From contig NZ_CP121017.1 in the NCBI RefSeq assembly GCF_041468085.1, positions 4,561,501 through 4,625,500 on the forward strand: 64,000 nt of DNA. Reading direction: 5' to 3'. The notes beneath the pieces are model-generated. The model did no database searches. It was not told where the DNA came from and was given only the letters and a program-made list of their open reading frames with translations. Position 1 is the stretch's first letter. Every line of letters begins with the position of its first letter. A program made the position numbers and the translations under genes. Of this stretch, positions 1-7,452 are shown one piece after another. Source of the DNA: Tistrella mobilis (lineage in GTDB: Bacteria > Pseudomonadota > Alphaproteobacteria > Tistrellales > Tistrellaceae).

Positions 1-243
1 GCCGGCACCGCCGGTGACACGATCCAGTGCCGCATCGTCAATGGCGCCGTCGGGGCCGATCGCGTCTCGCGCCGCCTCGATGCGCGCCAGAATCTCGGGC
101 GCCAGAACAAAGCCATGCGCCCCGGCCGCCGCCGTCAGCACGGCCTCGCGGGCCGCCGGCGTCGCCGCATCGGCAAAGGCCGCAGCAAGCCCCGGATCGG
201 CCGCAAGCAGATCGACGAGACGACGGGCGCTGTCATCGGACAT
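1..243 (-). CDS. Nif11-like leader peptide (partial, 3' end outside window)
   Basis: The visible 81 residues look like a Nif11/nitrile-hydratase-type leader of a ribosomally made, modified peptide (RiPP). An N-terminal helical block (LVDLLAADPGLAAAF) is followed by a GF-containing segment (AHGFVLAPEIL), an acidic stretch and the closing motif ALDRVTGG, whose double glycine is the usual cleavage site. Only two residues follow it before the window edge, so the core peptide, or a stop just after it, is not visible. The ATG at 243 has an AGGA about 8 bases upstream. The gene follows the hsp20-DUF1150 pair on the same strand but is separated from it by a hairpin terminator. The family call rests on pattern recognition; a short Nif11-domain protein with no modified core is the main alternative. 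Confidence 0.6.
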   Translation of the reverse strand, partial: MSDDSARRLVDLLAADPGLAAAFADAATPAAREAVLTAAAGAHGFVLAPEILARIEAARDAIGPDGAIDDAALDRVTGGAG

Positions 244-321
244 GGGGCATCCTGCAATAGACGTAGCTGTCGGCGGATTTCATCCTGGCATCATGCCTGC
301 CGGCTGCATACGAAACACAAA

Positions 322-349
322 CGGCCGGTCGACAGTCATCGACCGGCCG
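322..349 (-). terminator. Rho-independent terminator after the DUF1150 gene
   Basis: An inverted repeat with 11-bp arms (322-332 and 339-349) and a 6-base loop. On the minus strand it is followed by a T-rich tract (GTTTGTGTTT). It lies between the DUF1150 stop and the Nif11-like gene, so it should end the hsp20 transcript. Confidence 0.7.
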
Positions 350-384
350 GGAATGACAGCGGGGAAGATCGCCGGCAGCGGCGA

Positions 385-651
385 TCAGTGGATCGTCGCC
401 GGCACCATCTCGTGCTGCAGGATGGCGCCGATCGCAGAGGCGCTGTCGGCCATCACCGCCACGCGCTCACCGCTCGCGGAAAACACGCCGAACATCACAC
501 CGCCGGCGGTGGTCACCGGTCGGACATAGGCCACCTGCTCAAGGCCAAGCGCCGCAAAGGCTTCGGGCGTCATCCGACGGATGGCAGCGCGCGCTGCCTC
601 GGCGACATCGGCAGGGGAACGGGTCGTCTCTTCAAGGTTGAAGCGGGGCAT
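385..651 (-). CDS. DUF1150 family protein
   Basis: A protein of 88 residues starting MPRFNLEET and matching the small alphaproteobacterial family DUF1150, often encoded beside small heat-shock proteins. Recognisable parts are a helical N-terminal half with MTPEAFAALG and a beta-rich C-terminal half (VTTAGGVMFGVFSASGERVAVM, in which a short sheet alternates with turns). No catalytic motif is visible and the function is unknown. It lies 90 bases downstream of hsp20 on the same strand and is probably co-transcribed under heat-shock control. An upstream in-frame start at 723 exists, but the extra 24 residues are Arg/Pro-rich and look like untranslated sequence. The start at 651 is preferred because family members begin near this point. 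Confidence 0.75.
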   Translation of the reverse strand: MPRFNLEETTRSPADVAEAARAAIRRMTPEAFAALGLEQVAYVRPVTTAGGVMFGVFSASGERVAVMADSASAIGAILQHEMVPATIH

Positions 652-741
652 GGGATCAGCCTCCTTCGTCCGCGGCCGTGCCGGGCACCGGATCGGTCGC
701 CCTGTCGCCCGCGATGGGTCCACGTCTCTTCGGATGAAAGT

Positions 742-1200
742 TCAGCGCTCGTCGAGCAGGCTGCCCGACTGGCGTCCATCCGGCTGGGTCTTGCGGATGG
801 AGATGGTCCGCACCGAGGATTGCGGCAGCGGTTGCTCCAGATCGATATGGAGCAGGCCGTTATCCAGCGAGGCATCCATCACCTGGATGCCGTCGGCAAG
901 CAGGAAAGTGCGCTGGAACTGCCGGGCCGCGATACCGCGATGGATGAATTCCCGGCCGTCATTGGCGTCGTCGTGCTGCCGCCCGCGGATCACCAGCTGA
1001 TTGTCTTCCAGCGTGACCGTCAGGTCGTCCATGGTAAAACCTGCGACCGCAAGCGTGATGCGCAGCCGCCGCTCGCCAAGTTTCTCGATGTTGTAGGGCG
1101 GATACCCGTCCGAGCCGGTCTTGGCCAGACGGTCCAGCATGCGCTCCATGTGGTCGAAGCCCAGCATCATCGGGTGATTGAAAGCGGTGAACCGCGACAT
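742..1200 (-). CDS. Hsp20/alpha-crystallin small heat-shock protein
   Basis: A 152-residue IbpA-type holdase that binds unfolding proteins in the cytoplasm until ATP-dependent chaperones refold them. The N-terminal arm (MSRFTAFNHPMMLGFDHMERML) is typical of proteobacterial IbpA. The alpha-crystallin domain spans about residues 35-130 and carries the GLL motif (ASLDNGLLHIDL). A C-terminal I-x-I motif (ISI) used for oligomer assembly follows. A second ATG three codons upstream (1209) is only 2 bases from the GGAGGAG ribosome site, so the start at 1200 is chosen. A sigma-32-like promoter lies upstream at 1391-1419 and the ribosome site can fold into a hairpin, both consistent with heat induction. 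The DUF1150 gene follows. Confidence 0.9.
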   Translation of the reverse strand: MSRFTAFNHPMMLGFDHMERMLDRLAKTGSDGYPPYNIEKLGERRLRITLAVAGFTMDDLTVTLEDNQLVIRGRQHDDANDGREFIHRGIAARQFQRTFLLADGIQVMDASLDNGLLHIDLEQPLPQSSVRTISIRKTQPDGRQSGSLLDER

Positions 1201-1207
1201 CCCTGAC

Positions 1208-1234
1208 ATCTCCTCCGCGACAGACGAGCGAGAT
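1208..1234 (-). promoter_or_regulatory. Possible ribosome-site hairpin (RNA thermometer candidate) of hsp20
   Basis: Just before the hsp20 start, ATCTC (minus-strand copy of 1230-1234) can pair with GAGAT (copy of 1208-1212), with a few more pairs inside. This closes a loop over the GGAGGAG ribosome site. The roughly 180-base leader from the promoter leaves room for larger structure. Many alphaproteobacterial Hsp20 genes use ROSE-type thermometers, but I do not see a clear ROSE consensus, so this is structural inference only. Confidence 0.3.
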
Positions 1235-1390
1235 CCGGATCCGGCTGCCGTGGCGGCGACCTCCTTGGGGAGCATCCACCGCGCCCGGCCGGCGCGCCGG
1301 CAGGTCCGTCCGATGGCCGGTTCCGGCGGCGGCTCCGCCCACTGTCCGGGCCGGAGACGGCGTTCACCGGCCGTTCCTTCGGTTCTGTGG

Positions 1391-1419
1391 AGATAGGGAG
1401 GCGGGCCGGCACGTTCAAG
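1391..1419 (-). promoter_or_regulatory. Sigma-32 (RpoH)-type promoter of hsp20
   Basis: On the minus strand CTTG (1419-1416) is followed by 18 bases and CCTATCT (1397-1391). This matches the alphaproteobacterial heat-shock sigma-factor consensus CTTG-N17/18-CYTATNT. It places transcription start near 1384, about 180 bases upstream of the Hsp20 start. Confidence 0.65.
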
Positions 1420-1457
1420 ACCGCCCGGCGCCTCAACCTCAACGGCCCGGCACAACG

Positions 1458-1489
1458 AAAAAGCCCGATGCAGAAGCACCGGGCTTTTT
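1458..1489 (-). terminator. Terminator downstream of tRNA-Ala
   Basis: AAAAAGCCCG and its inverted copy flank a short loop, and reading the minus strand the hairpin ends in five T residues. It starts a few bases after the 3' CCA of the tRNA gene. Confidence 0.8.
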
Positions 1490-1495
1490 CGAAGA

Positions 1496-1571
<76 letters not shown>

Positions 1572-1794
1572 GAAACCTGTCTGACGTCGTTGGCTGCGTG
1601 TTGCCGGGCTTCCCCGGTTTCCGCTGCCGCGCGCCCTTTGGGGTGGCGCGCCGTGCGTCAGCGGAGCGGAACATAGTGGCCGCAGCCGGGCTTGGCAAGC
1701 GGTTTTTTTCACGCCACCGTCATCTTCGACAACGGCCGCAGAAATCCCGTCGCAAGCCACTGGTTTTTCTGGAGAACCAGCCCTGAAACCGAAA

Positions 1795-1822
1795 CCGGCG
1801 CCCCTTTTTCAAGGGGCGCCGG
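1795..1822 (-). terminator. Terminator hairpin after the zinc-ribbon gene
   Basis: An inverted repeat with roughly 11-bp arms (CCGGCGCCCC and its complement) and a short A/T loop, 8 bases past the stop of the TIGR02300-type gene. On the minus strand it is followed by GGTTTCGGTTTC, a weak T-rich tail. Confidence 0.6.
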
Positions 1823-1830
1823 TCGCGGGA

Positions 1831-2184
1831 TCAGTTCTCGTCGTCGTCGTCGCCGAGACGGACGTCACCGACGTCGTCGTCGCCCAGCTCCGAGGCATCC
1901 TCGATGCCGACATCATCCTCGTCGTCATCGTCGAAGGCTTCGTCGAAGCCTTCCTCGTCGACATCCTCCACCTCTGCCGGCACGACCTTGGCCTTGCGGG
2001 CCTGGGCCGCACGCTCACGGGCCAGCTCATCGGCCTCCCGTGCGGCTCGGCGGGAACGGGTCTCTTCGATCTGCGGCTGCTCGGCACCGCATTTGGGGCA
2101 TGTCACCGGCGTGCGGCGCATATCGTAGAAGCGCGCACCGCAGCTGCGGCAGGTGTGCTTCTGCCCCCACTCCTCCTTCGCCAC
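1831..2184 (-). CDS. TIGR02300 family zinc-ribbon protein with acidic tail
   Basis: A 117-residue protein of the alphaproteobacterial family known as TIGR02300 or FYDLN_acid. The N-terminal 45 residues form a zinc ribbon with two CxxC knuckles ([10 protein letters not shown] and CPKCGAEQP). A charged, Arg/Ala-rich helical middle follows, and then about 45 residues dominated by Asp and Glu, such as DDDDEDD. The acidic tail resembles that of some nucleic-acid-binding or RNA-polymerase-associated proteins, but no function is established. The gene is divergent from aroA, and the 289 bases between them hold no other gene I can support. The start at 2184 gives the usual MAKEEWG N-terminus. Confidence 0.85.
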   Translation of the reverse strand: MAKEEWGQKHTCRSCGARFYDMRRTPVTCPKCGAEQPQIEETRSRRAAREADELARERAAQARKAKVVPAEVEDVDEEGFDEAFDDDDEDDVGIEDASELGDDDVGDVRLGDDDDEN

Positions 2185-2473
2185 GCGACCACCCTTGATA
2201 GCTGTTGGACGTGTACAGGAACGAATTCACGGGAACGGGTGCCGGCACAAGGGGCCGGCGATGGTGGTAGCGCAATCGGGCGCGCCACCCCGTCGGCTGC
2301 GTTTGCCACGAAGCGCCGGGGCTGTCAAACCGCTAAATGCGTCCAGGCAGGGTTGCATCACCGTCATCGGCATTCAGTGGGGGTCTGCGATGATGCACCG
2401 GGGGCCATGCTGTGATAGACCAGCCTCGAACCTCACCCGCTTCCGCCCCGCCTTTCCGGACAAGGGCCCCGTC
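2185..2473. other. Intergenic region between the zinc-ribbon gene and aroA
   Basis: This stretch must contain promoters for two divergent genes. I found no convincing -35/-10 pair, RNA structure, repeat or small coding sequence in it. In-frame upstream start codons for aroA exist, but the encoded sequence is not protein-like. Confidence 0.4.
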
Positions 2474-3841
2474 ATGACCCATGCCGCGCCGCATCCCGCC
2501 ACCGCCCGCCTCTCCCGCGGACTTTCGGGCGACGTCATCGTCCCCGGCGATAAGTCGATCTCGCATCGGGCGTTGATGCTGTCGGCGCTGGCGGTCGGGC
2601 GCTCTGCCGTCGACGGCCTGCTGGAAGGCGAGGACGTGCTCGCGACCGCAGCGGCGATGCGCGCACTGGGCGCCAGCATCGCCCGCGAAGAGACCACCGG
2701 CCCCGACGGCGCACCGCTTGTCCGCTGGGTGATCGACGGCGTCGGCGTTGGAGGGCTGGGCGAGCCGGCCGATGTGCTCGACATGGGCAATTCGGGCACG
2801 GCCGCACGGCTGCTGATGGGCCTGCTCGCCACCCACCCGCTGGTGGCGGTGATGACCGGTGATGCCAGCCTGCGCAAGCGGCCCATGGCCCGGGTCGCAA
2901 CGCCGCTGGAGAAGATGGGCGCAAAGATCGTCACCCGCGCCGGCGGCCGGCTGCCGGCCACCGTGATCGGTACCCGCAGCCCGGTGCCGATCCGCTATCG
3001 CCTGCCGGTGCCATCGGCTCAGGTTAAATCGGCGATCCTCCTCGCCGGGCTCAACACCCCTGGCCGGACCGTGGTGGTGGAACCGGAAGCGACCCGCGAC
3101 CATACCGAACGCATGCTGGGCGCCATGGGCGCACGGATCACGGTGGAAACCGAGGCCGACGGCGCCCGGGTGATCAGCCTCGACGGCCAGCCGGAGCTCC
3201 GCGCCCGGGACATGACCGTGCCGGGCGACCCGTCCTCGGCGGCCTTCCCGCTGGTCGCAGGACTGATCACCGAAGGCTCGGCCGTCACCGTGCGCAATGT
3301 CTGCCTCAACCCCGGTCGCGACGGACTGGTCCGTACGCTGGTCGAAATGGGCGCCGATCTGACCGTCACCAATCCGCGCGATGTGGGTGGCGAGCCGGTG
3401 GGTGATCTGGTGGCACGCTCGTCCGCGCTTAAGGCGGTGACCGTTCCGGCCGACCGCGCGCCCTCGATGATCGACGAATTCCCGGTGCTCGCCGCCGCCG
3501 CCGCCACCGCCCACGGCACCAGCCGTTTCGAAGGGCTGGCGGAACTCAGGGTCAAGGAAAGCGACCGGCTGCAGGCGGTGGCCGACGGCCTGATCCGTGC
3601 CGGCGTCACCGTGCGCACTGGCGAGGACTGGCTGGAAGTGGATGGCTGCGGCGGTCCGGTTCCGGGCGGCACCGACGCGGTCGTCACGCATCTGGACCAT
3701 CGCATCGCCATGGCCTTCCTGGTGCTGGGCCTGGCCGCACGCAACGGCATGGTGGTCGACGACGATCGGATGATCGCCACCAGCTTCCCCGGCTTCCGCG
3801 CCCTGATGACCGGGCTCGGTTGCGACATCACCGATCTCTGA
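2474..3841 (+). CDS. aroA: 3-phosphoshikimate 1-carboxyvinyltransferase (EPSP synthase, class II-like)
   Basis: Transfers the enolpyruvyl group of PEP to shikimate-3-phosphate in aromatic amino-acid synthesis. The 455-residue length fits. Signature segments are [12 protein letters not shown] (Lys27, Ser28), NSGTAARLL (106-114), [31 protein letters not shown], the catalytic [16 protein letters not shown] and LDHRIAMAF. The overall pattern, including SGLSG-like and TRDHTE segments, follows the class II type known from Agrobacterium CP4. However, the residue matching the CP4 glyphosate-insensitivity alanine is Gly108, as in sensitive class I enzymes. The start at 2474 is the first plausible ATG, with only a weak AAGGG ahead. 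cmk follows 14 bases downstream and the pair is probably co-transcribed. Confidence 0.95.
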   Translation: MTHAAPHPATARLSRGLSGDVIVPGDKSISHRALMLSALAVGRSAVDGLLEGEDVLATAAAMRALGASIAREETTGPDGAPLVRWVIDGVGVGGLGEPADVLDMGNSGTAARLLMGLLATHPLVAVMTGDASLRKRPMARVATPLEKMGAKIVTRAGGRLPATVIGTRSPVPIRYRLPVPSAQVKSAILLAGLNTPGRTVVVEPEATRDHTERMLGAMGARITVETEADGARVISLDGQPELRARDMTVPGDPSSAAFPLVAGLITEGSAVTVRNVCLNPGRDGLVRTLVEMGADLTVTNPRDVGGEPVGDLVARSSALKAVTVPADRAPSMIDEFPVLAAAAATAHGTSRFEGLAELRVKESDRLQAVADGLIRAGVTVRTGEDWLEVDGCGGPVPGGTDAVVTHLDHRIAMAFLVLGLAARNGMVVDDDRMIATSFPGFRALMTGLGCDITDL

Positions 3842-3855
3842 TCCAGCGGCACATC

Positions 3856-4500
3856 ATGACCCCGACCCCCAACCATCCGCCGGTGATCGCCATCGACGGT
3901 CCCGCCGCGGCCGGCAAGGGCACACTCGCCCGCAGGCTCGCCGCCGAACTGGGGCTGCGCCATCTCGATACCGGCATGATCTATCGGGCGGCGGCAAGCC
4001 GTCTGCTCGCCGGAGGTGGTGATCCGGACGATCCGGCGGCGGCGGCGCTGGCCGCTCAGACCCTCACCGCCGACGATCTCGTCCGCACCGATCTGCGGAC
4101 GGAGCGTACGGGGGAAACCGCCTCGAAGATCGCCGCCCTCGGACCCGTCCGTGCCGCTCTGCTCGACTTTCAGCGCAACTTCGGCCGGACCGCTCCGGGC
4201 GCCGTGCTTGATGGCCGCGACATCGGCACCGTGGTGTTTCCCGACGCGCGCGCGAAGATCTTCGTAACCGCCTCGCCCGAAGCGCGTGCACTCAGGCGAC
4301 ACGAAGAGTTGCGGGGCAAGGGGGTTGCCAGTATATTCGCCGACGTTCTGGAAGAGATGCGGCTGCGAGACCGTCGCGACCGGGAACGAGCGGTGGCCCC
4401 ACTGCGTCCCGCGGACGATGCCGTCATCCTCGACACCACCGACATGTCGGCGGACGAGGTCTTCGCAGCAGCGCTCGCGCATGTCACGGGCCGGCTCTGA
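3856..4500 (+). CDS. cmk: Cytidylate kinase
   Basis: Phosphorylates CMP and dCMP with ATP in pyrimidine nucleotide recycling. The 214-residue protein has the P-loop GPAAAGKGT near the N-terminus. It also has the LDTGMIYRA segment for nucleoside binding, the LDGRDIGTVVFPDA motif and the lid RRDRRDRERA-type region with basic residues. It stands between aroA and rpsA, the usual proteobacterial order. The ribosome site is weak. An upstream in-frame start at 3820 would overlap aroA and adds 12 non-conserved residues, so 3856 is preferred. Confidence 0.93.
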   Translation: MTPTPNHPPVIAIDGPAAAGKGTLARRLAAELGLRHLDTGMIYRAAASRLLAGGGDPDDPAAAALAAQTLTADDLVRTDLRTERTGETASKIAALGPVRAALLDFQRNFGRTAPGAVLDGRDIGTVVFPDARAKIFVTASPEARALRRHEELRGKGVASIFADVLEEMRLRDRRDRERAVAPLRPADDAVILDTTDMSADEVFAAALAHVTGRL

Positions 4501-4895
4501 CCGGCCGGGACAGGGCGCGGGCCGGATCGTTACCGGATCGAGGTTTCGCCGGTCGTCGCCCACCCCCACCCGGGGGAGGAGCGGCGTTTCGGCGCATTGA
4601 CGACTGAAGCCCGCGGCGACCGGACGGCCGGACGTCGCGACCCTGTAAACCAGCAACCGGCGGGGATGCCCGCCGTATCCGAACCCCCGTCGGTCGGAAC
4701 CCGCCCCACCCGGCAGCGCCGGTCACGGGACCGCGGCGTTCAGACGTCCACGGCGGCCCCGATCCGAAGCGGCATGATCCGCGACGGCCGGAGCCGCGGC
4801 GGGTGCCGGAACCTCTTCCCAGGCCAGCCACCGACGCCCGGATGGCCCTGGAGCCGAGGTTCCCCGGCAGGACGGGTGGAGAGGTAGGAGAACCC
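4501..4895 (+). other. Long leader region upstream of rpsA
   Basis: Nearly 400 bases without a supportable gene. It ends in a strong ribosome site (TAGGAG, 5 bases before the rpsA ATG). Ribosomal protein S1 represses its own translation in enterobacteria through a structured leader, and a long leader here would be compatible. I recognise no specific RNA family, and no clear promoter consensus. Confidence 0.35.
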
Positions 4896-6620
4896 ATGAT
4901 CAACACCAGCCCCGCGCCCGAGAAGGACGTCATGTCGGACGAGAATTTCGAAGCCCTGCTGGCCGACAGCTTCATTGCCCAGGATGGCCTGGAGGGAAGC
5001 GTCGTTAAGGGTCGGATCACCGCCATCGAGGGCGACCAGGTCCTCATCGACGTCGGCCTGAAGTCCGACGGGCGCATCGCGCTCAAGGAATTCGCCCAGC
5101 CCGGTCAGGAGACCGAGCTTGCGGTCGGCGACGAGGTCGAGGTCTATATCGACCGGATGGAGAACGCCCAGGGCGAGGTCGTCATCAGCCGCGAGCGTGC
5201 GCGCCGCGAAGAGGCCTGGACCCAGCTCGAGCAGGCGTTCAAGAACGCCGAGCGCGTCAACGGCGTGATCTTCGGGCGCGTGAAGGGCGGCTGCACCGTC
5301 GACCTTCAGGGTGCCGTGGCCTTCCTGCCGGGCAGCCAGATCGACATCCGTCCGGTGCGTGACATCACGCCCCTGATCGGCACGACCCAGCCTTTCCAGA
5401 TCCTCAAGATGGACAAGCGTCGCGGCAACATCGTCGTCTCGCGTCGTGCCGTCCTGGAAGAGAGCCGCGCCGAGGCCCGCAAGGAACTGATCGAGAACCT
5501 CAAGGAAGGTCAGATCCTGGAAGGCGTGGTCAAGAACATCACCGATTACGGTGCGTTCGTGGACCTGGGTGGCGTCGACGGCCTGCTGCACGTCACCGAC
5601 ATCTCCTGGCGCCGCATCAATCACCCGACCGAAGCCCTGACCATCGGTCAGTCGGTTCGCGTGGTGGTGACCCGCTTCAACCGCGAGACCCAGCGCATCA
5701 GCCTCGGCATGAAGCAGCTTGAGGCGGATCCGTGGGAAGGCGTCGAGGTGAAGTATCCGGTGGGCGTGAAGTTCGCCGGCCGCGTCACCAACATCACCGA
5801 CTACGGCGCCTTCGTGGAGCTGGAGCCGGGCGTCGAGGGTCTGGTCCATGTCTCCGAGATGAGCTGGACCAAGAAGAACGTGCACCCGGGCAAGATCGTT
5901 TCGACCTCGCAGGAGATCGAAGTGATGGTGCTCGACGTCGACTCGCAGAAGCGCCGCATCAGCCTGGGCCTGAAGCAGGTTGCCGACAACCCGTGGGAGA
6001 CCTTCCTGGATCGTCACCCGGTGGGTTCGTCGATCGAGGGCGAGGTCAAGAACATCACCGAGTTCGGTCTGTTCGTTGGTCTCGACGGCGACATCGACGG
6101 CCTGGTGCACCTGTCGGATCTCGACTGGAGCCGCCCCGGCGAAGAGGCGCTCAAGGACTTCCGCAAGGGCGACATGGTCAAGGCCGTGGTGCTGGATGTG
6201 GACGTCGAGAAGGAGCGTATCTCCCTCGGCATCAAGCAGCTCGACAAGGATCCGTTCACCGAGGCGACTCAGGACCTGCGCCGCGGCCAGACCGTCACCT
6301 GCACGGTCACCAAGGTCGTCGAGAATGGTCTGGAGATCTCCACGGCCGATGGCGCCAAGGGCTTCATCCGCAAGTCGGAAATCGCCCGTGACCGCCAGGA
6401 TCAGCGCACCGACCGCTACAGCGAGGGCGATAAGTTCGACGCCCTGATCACCAACATCGACCGGTCGAGCCGCAAGCTCACCCTGTCGATCAAGGCGCTG
6501 GAGATGGCGGAAGAGAAGAAGGCCATGGCCGAGTTCGGTTCGTCCGACAGCGGCGCGAGCCTCGGCGACATCCTGGGTGCCGCGCTCCGCGAGCGCGAGC
6601 GGACCCAGGCGGACGATTGA
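4896..6620 (+). CDS. rpsA: 30S ribosomal protein S1
   Basis: Binds mRNA on the small ribosomal subunit and helps start translation of structured or weak-ribosome-site messages. The 574-residue protein contains six S1/OB-fold repeats at roughly residues 30-100, 115-180, 195-265, 280-350, 365-440 and 455-525. The central repeats are the clearest, with NITDYGAFVDLGGVDGLLH and related forms. The start at 4896 is chosen because AGGAG lies 5 bases upstream. An internal Met at 4932 (MSDENFEALL) would remove only 12 residues and is the usual family N-terminus, so it remains possible. A strong terminator follows at 6665. Position after cmk is standard. Confidence 0.95.
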   Translation: MINTSPAPEKDVMSDENFEALLADSFIAQDGLEGSVVKGRITAIEGDQVLIDVGLKSDGRIALKEFAQPGQETELAVGDEVEVYIDRMENAQGEVVISRERARREEAWTQLEQAFKNAERVNGVIFGRVKGGCTVDLQGAVAFLPGSQIDIRPVRDITPLIGTTQPFQILKMDKRRGNIVVSRRAVLEESRAEARKELIENLKEGQILEGVVKNITDYGAFVDLGGVDGLLHVTDISWRRINHPTEALTIGQSVRVVVTRFNRETQRISLGMKQLEADPWEGVEVKYPVGVKFAGRVTNITDYGAFVELEPGVEGLVHVSEMSWTKKNVHPGKIVSTSQEIEVMVLDVDSQKRRISLGLKQVADNPWETFLDRHPVGSSIEGEVKNITEFGLFVGLDGDIDGLVHLSDLDWSRPGEEALKDFRKGDMVKAVVLDVDVEKERISLGIKQLDKDPFTEATQDLRRGQTVTCTVTKVVENGLEISTADGAKGFIRKSEIARDRQDQRTDRYSEGDKFDALITNIDRSSRKLTLSIKALEMAEEKKAMAEFGSSDSGASLGDILGAALRERERTQADD

Positions 6621-6664
6621 TCCGATCATTGCCGGGGCATCTGCCCGGCGGATCGATAAACGTC

Positions 6665-6700
6665 CTGCGGCCGGCCCGGAGCAATCCGGGCCGGCCGCAG
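6665..6700 (+). terminator. Rho-independent terminator after rpsA
   Basis: A perfect 15-bp inverted repeat (6665-6679 and 6686-6700) with a 6-base loop, followed by CCGTTTC. It lies 45 bases after the rpsA stop and separates the housekeeping operon from the phosphonate-ester island. Confidence 0.8.
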
Positions 6701-6770
6701 CCGTTTCGGAGGCGGGATTATACTGTTTTCCGGGGCCGACCTACCGGCAGCTCCGTCTGCCGTCATAGGA

Positions 6771-6820
6771 TTGACATCAATTTATATTATATAAGGCTTC
6801 ACAAAATTAGATTCTTATAT
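6771..6820 (+). promoter_or_regulatory. AT-rich promoter/operator region of the PhnZ-like operon
   Basis: A 50-base AT-rich patch, striking in this GC-rich sequence. It begins with a perfect -35 element TTGACA (6771-6776) and contains the palindrome TTATATTATATAA (6782-6794). A wider inverted repeat, ATATAAG (6789-6795) against CTTATAT (6814-6820), has 18 bases between its arms. No -10 box has ideal spacing to TTGACA, so the site may depend on an activator, perhaps the LysR protein encoded downstream. Confidence 0.5.
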
Positions 6821-6835
6821 GTGGAGCCTGCCACC

Positions 6836-7411
6836 ATGTCGGATCCCCGCCGCCCCCGCAGTCCCGCCGCCCGGCTGGACGAGATCTTCAGCATCTTCGC
6901 GGCGCGCGGCGATGACAGCTACGGCGAGGCCGTGAGCCAGATCGAGCACGCGGTCCAATCGGCCGAGATCGCGGAAGCACAGGGCGCGGCCGACAGCCTG
7001 ATCGCTGCGGCTCTGCTGCACGACATCGGCCACATGATCCACCGGGACGCCGCAGCCGCCTTCCAGAACGGCCGCGACGATGCTCATGAGCGGCTCGGGG
7101 CCAGATATCTGACCGGGCTGTTTCCGCCGGCGGTGATCCGGCCGATCGAGATGCATGTGGACGCCAAGCGCTGCCTGGTGACCACCGAGCCGGCCTATGC
7201 CGCCGCCCTCTCCCCCGTCTCGCGCCGGACCCTTGAGCTGCAGGGCGGCCCGATGACCGATGTCGAGGCCATGGCCTTTCTGGCCGATCCCCATGCCGCC
7301 GATGCCATCGCCCTCCGGCGGATCGACGAGGCCGCCAAGATCGAGGGCGCCGGCCGTGATGGCGTGATGCGCTTCCGGCCGCTGCTGGAACGTCTGGCCA
7401 TCGGCCTCTGA
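6836..7411 (+). CDS. PhnZ/TmpB-like HD-domain oxygenase (phosphonate catabolism)
   Basis: A 191-residue HD-domain protein of the group that includes PhnZ and TmpB, mixed-valent di-iron oxygenases that cleave the C-P bond of 1-hydroxyphosphonates. Visible residues are the SYGEAVSQIEH stretch (Glu31, His38), the HD pair His62-Asp63 in LLHDIGH, His84, His107 with Lys111 in MHVDAKRCL, and Asp164. The segment RRTLELQGGPMTDVEA is highly characteristic of the subgroup. A GGAG ribosome site lies 10 bases ahead. The next gene encodes a phosphonate monoester hydrolase, supporting a role in phosphonate breakdown. No PhnY-type hydroxylase is encoded nearby, so the substrate may arrive already hydroxylated, or the hydroxylase lies elsewhere. 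A simple HD phosphohydrolase is the alternative. Confidence 0.8.
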   Translation: MSDPRRPRSPAARLDEIFSIFAARGDDSYGEAVSQIEHAVQSAEIAEAQGAADSLIAAALLHDIGHMIHRDAAAAFQNGRDDAHERLGARYLTGLFPPAVIRPIEMHVDAKRCLVTTEPAYAAALSPVSRRTLELQGGPMTDVEAMAFLADPHAADAIALRRIDEAAKIEGAGRDGVMRFRPLLERLAIGL

Positions 7412-7452
7412 TCCCTGTCTGAACCTGTATGCCCTGTCCGGGAGTTATACCG

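Noticed and set aside
115-1206. Long plus-strand open frame of over 360 codons across the hsp20/DUF1150 region
   Set aside because: It lies opposite clearly conserved Hsp20 and DUF1150 genes and its Arg/His-rich sequence is typical of an antisense frame in GC-rich DNA.
4501-4895. Small protein genes in the cmk-rpsA gap
   Set aside because: Open frames there lack ribosome sites and have the composition of non-coding GC-rich DNA.
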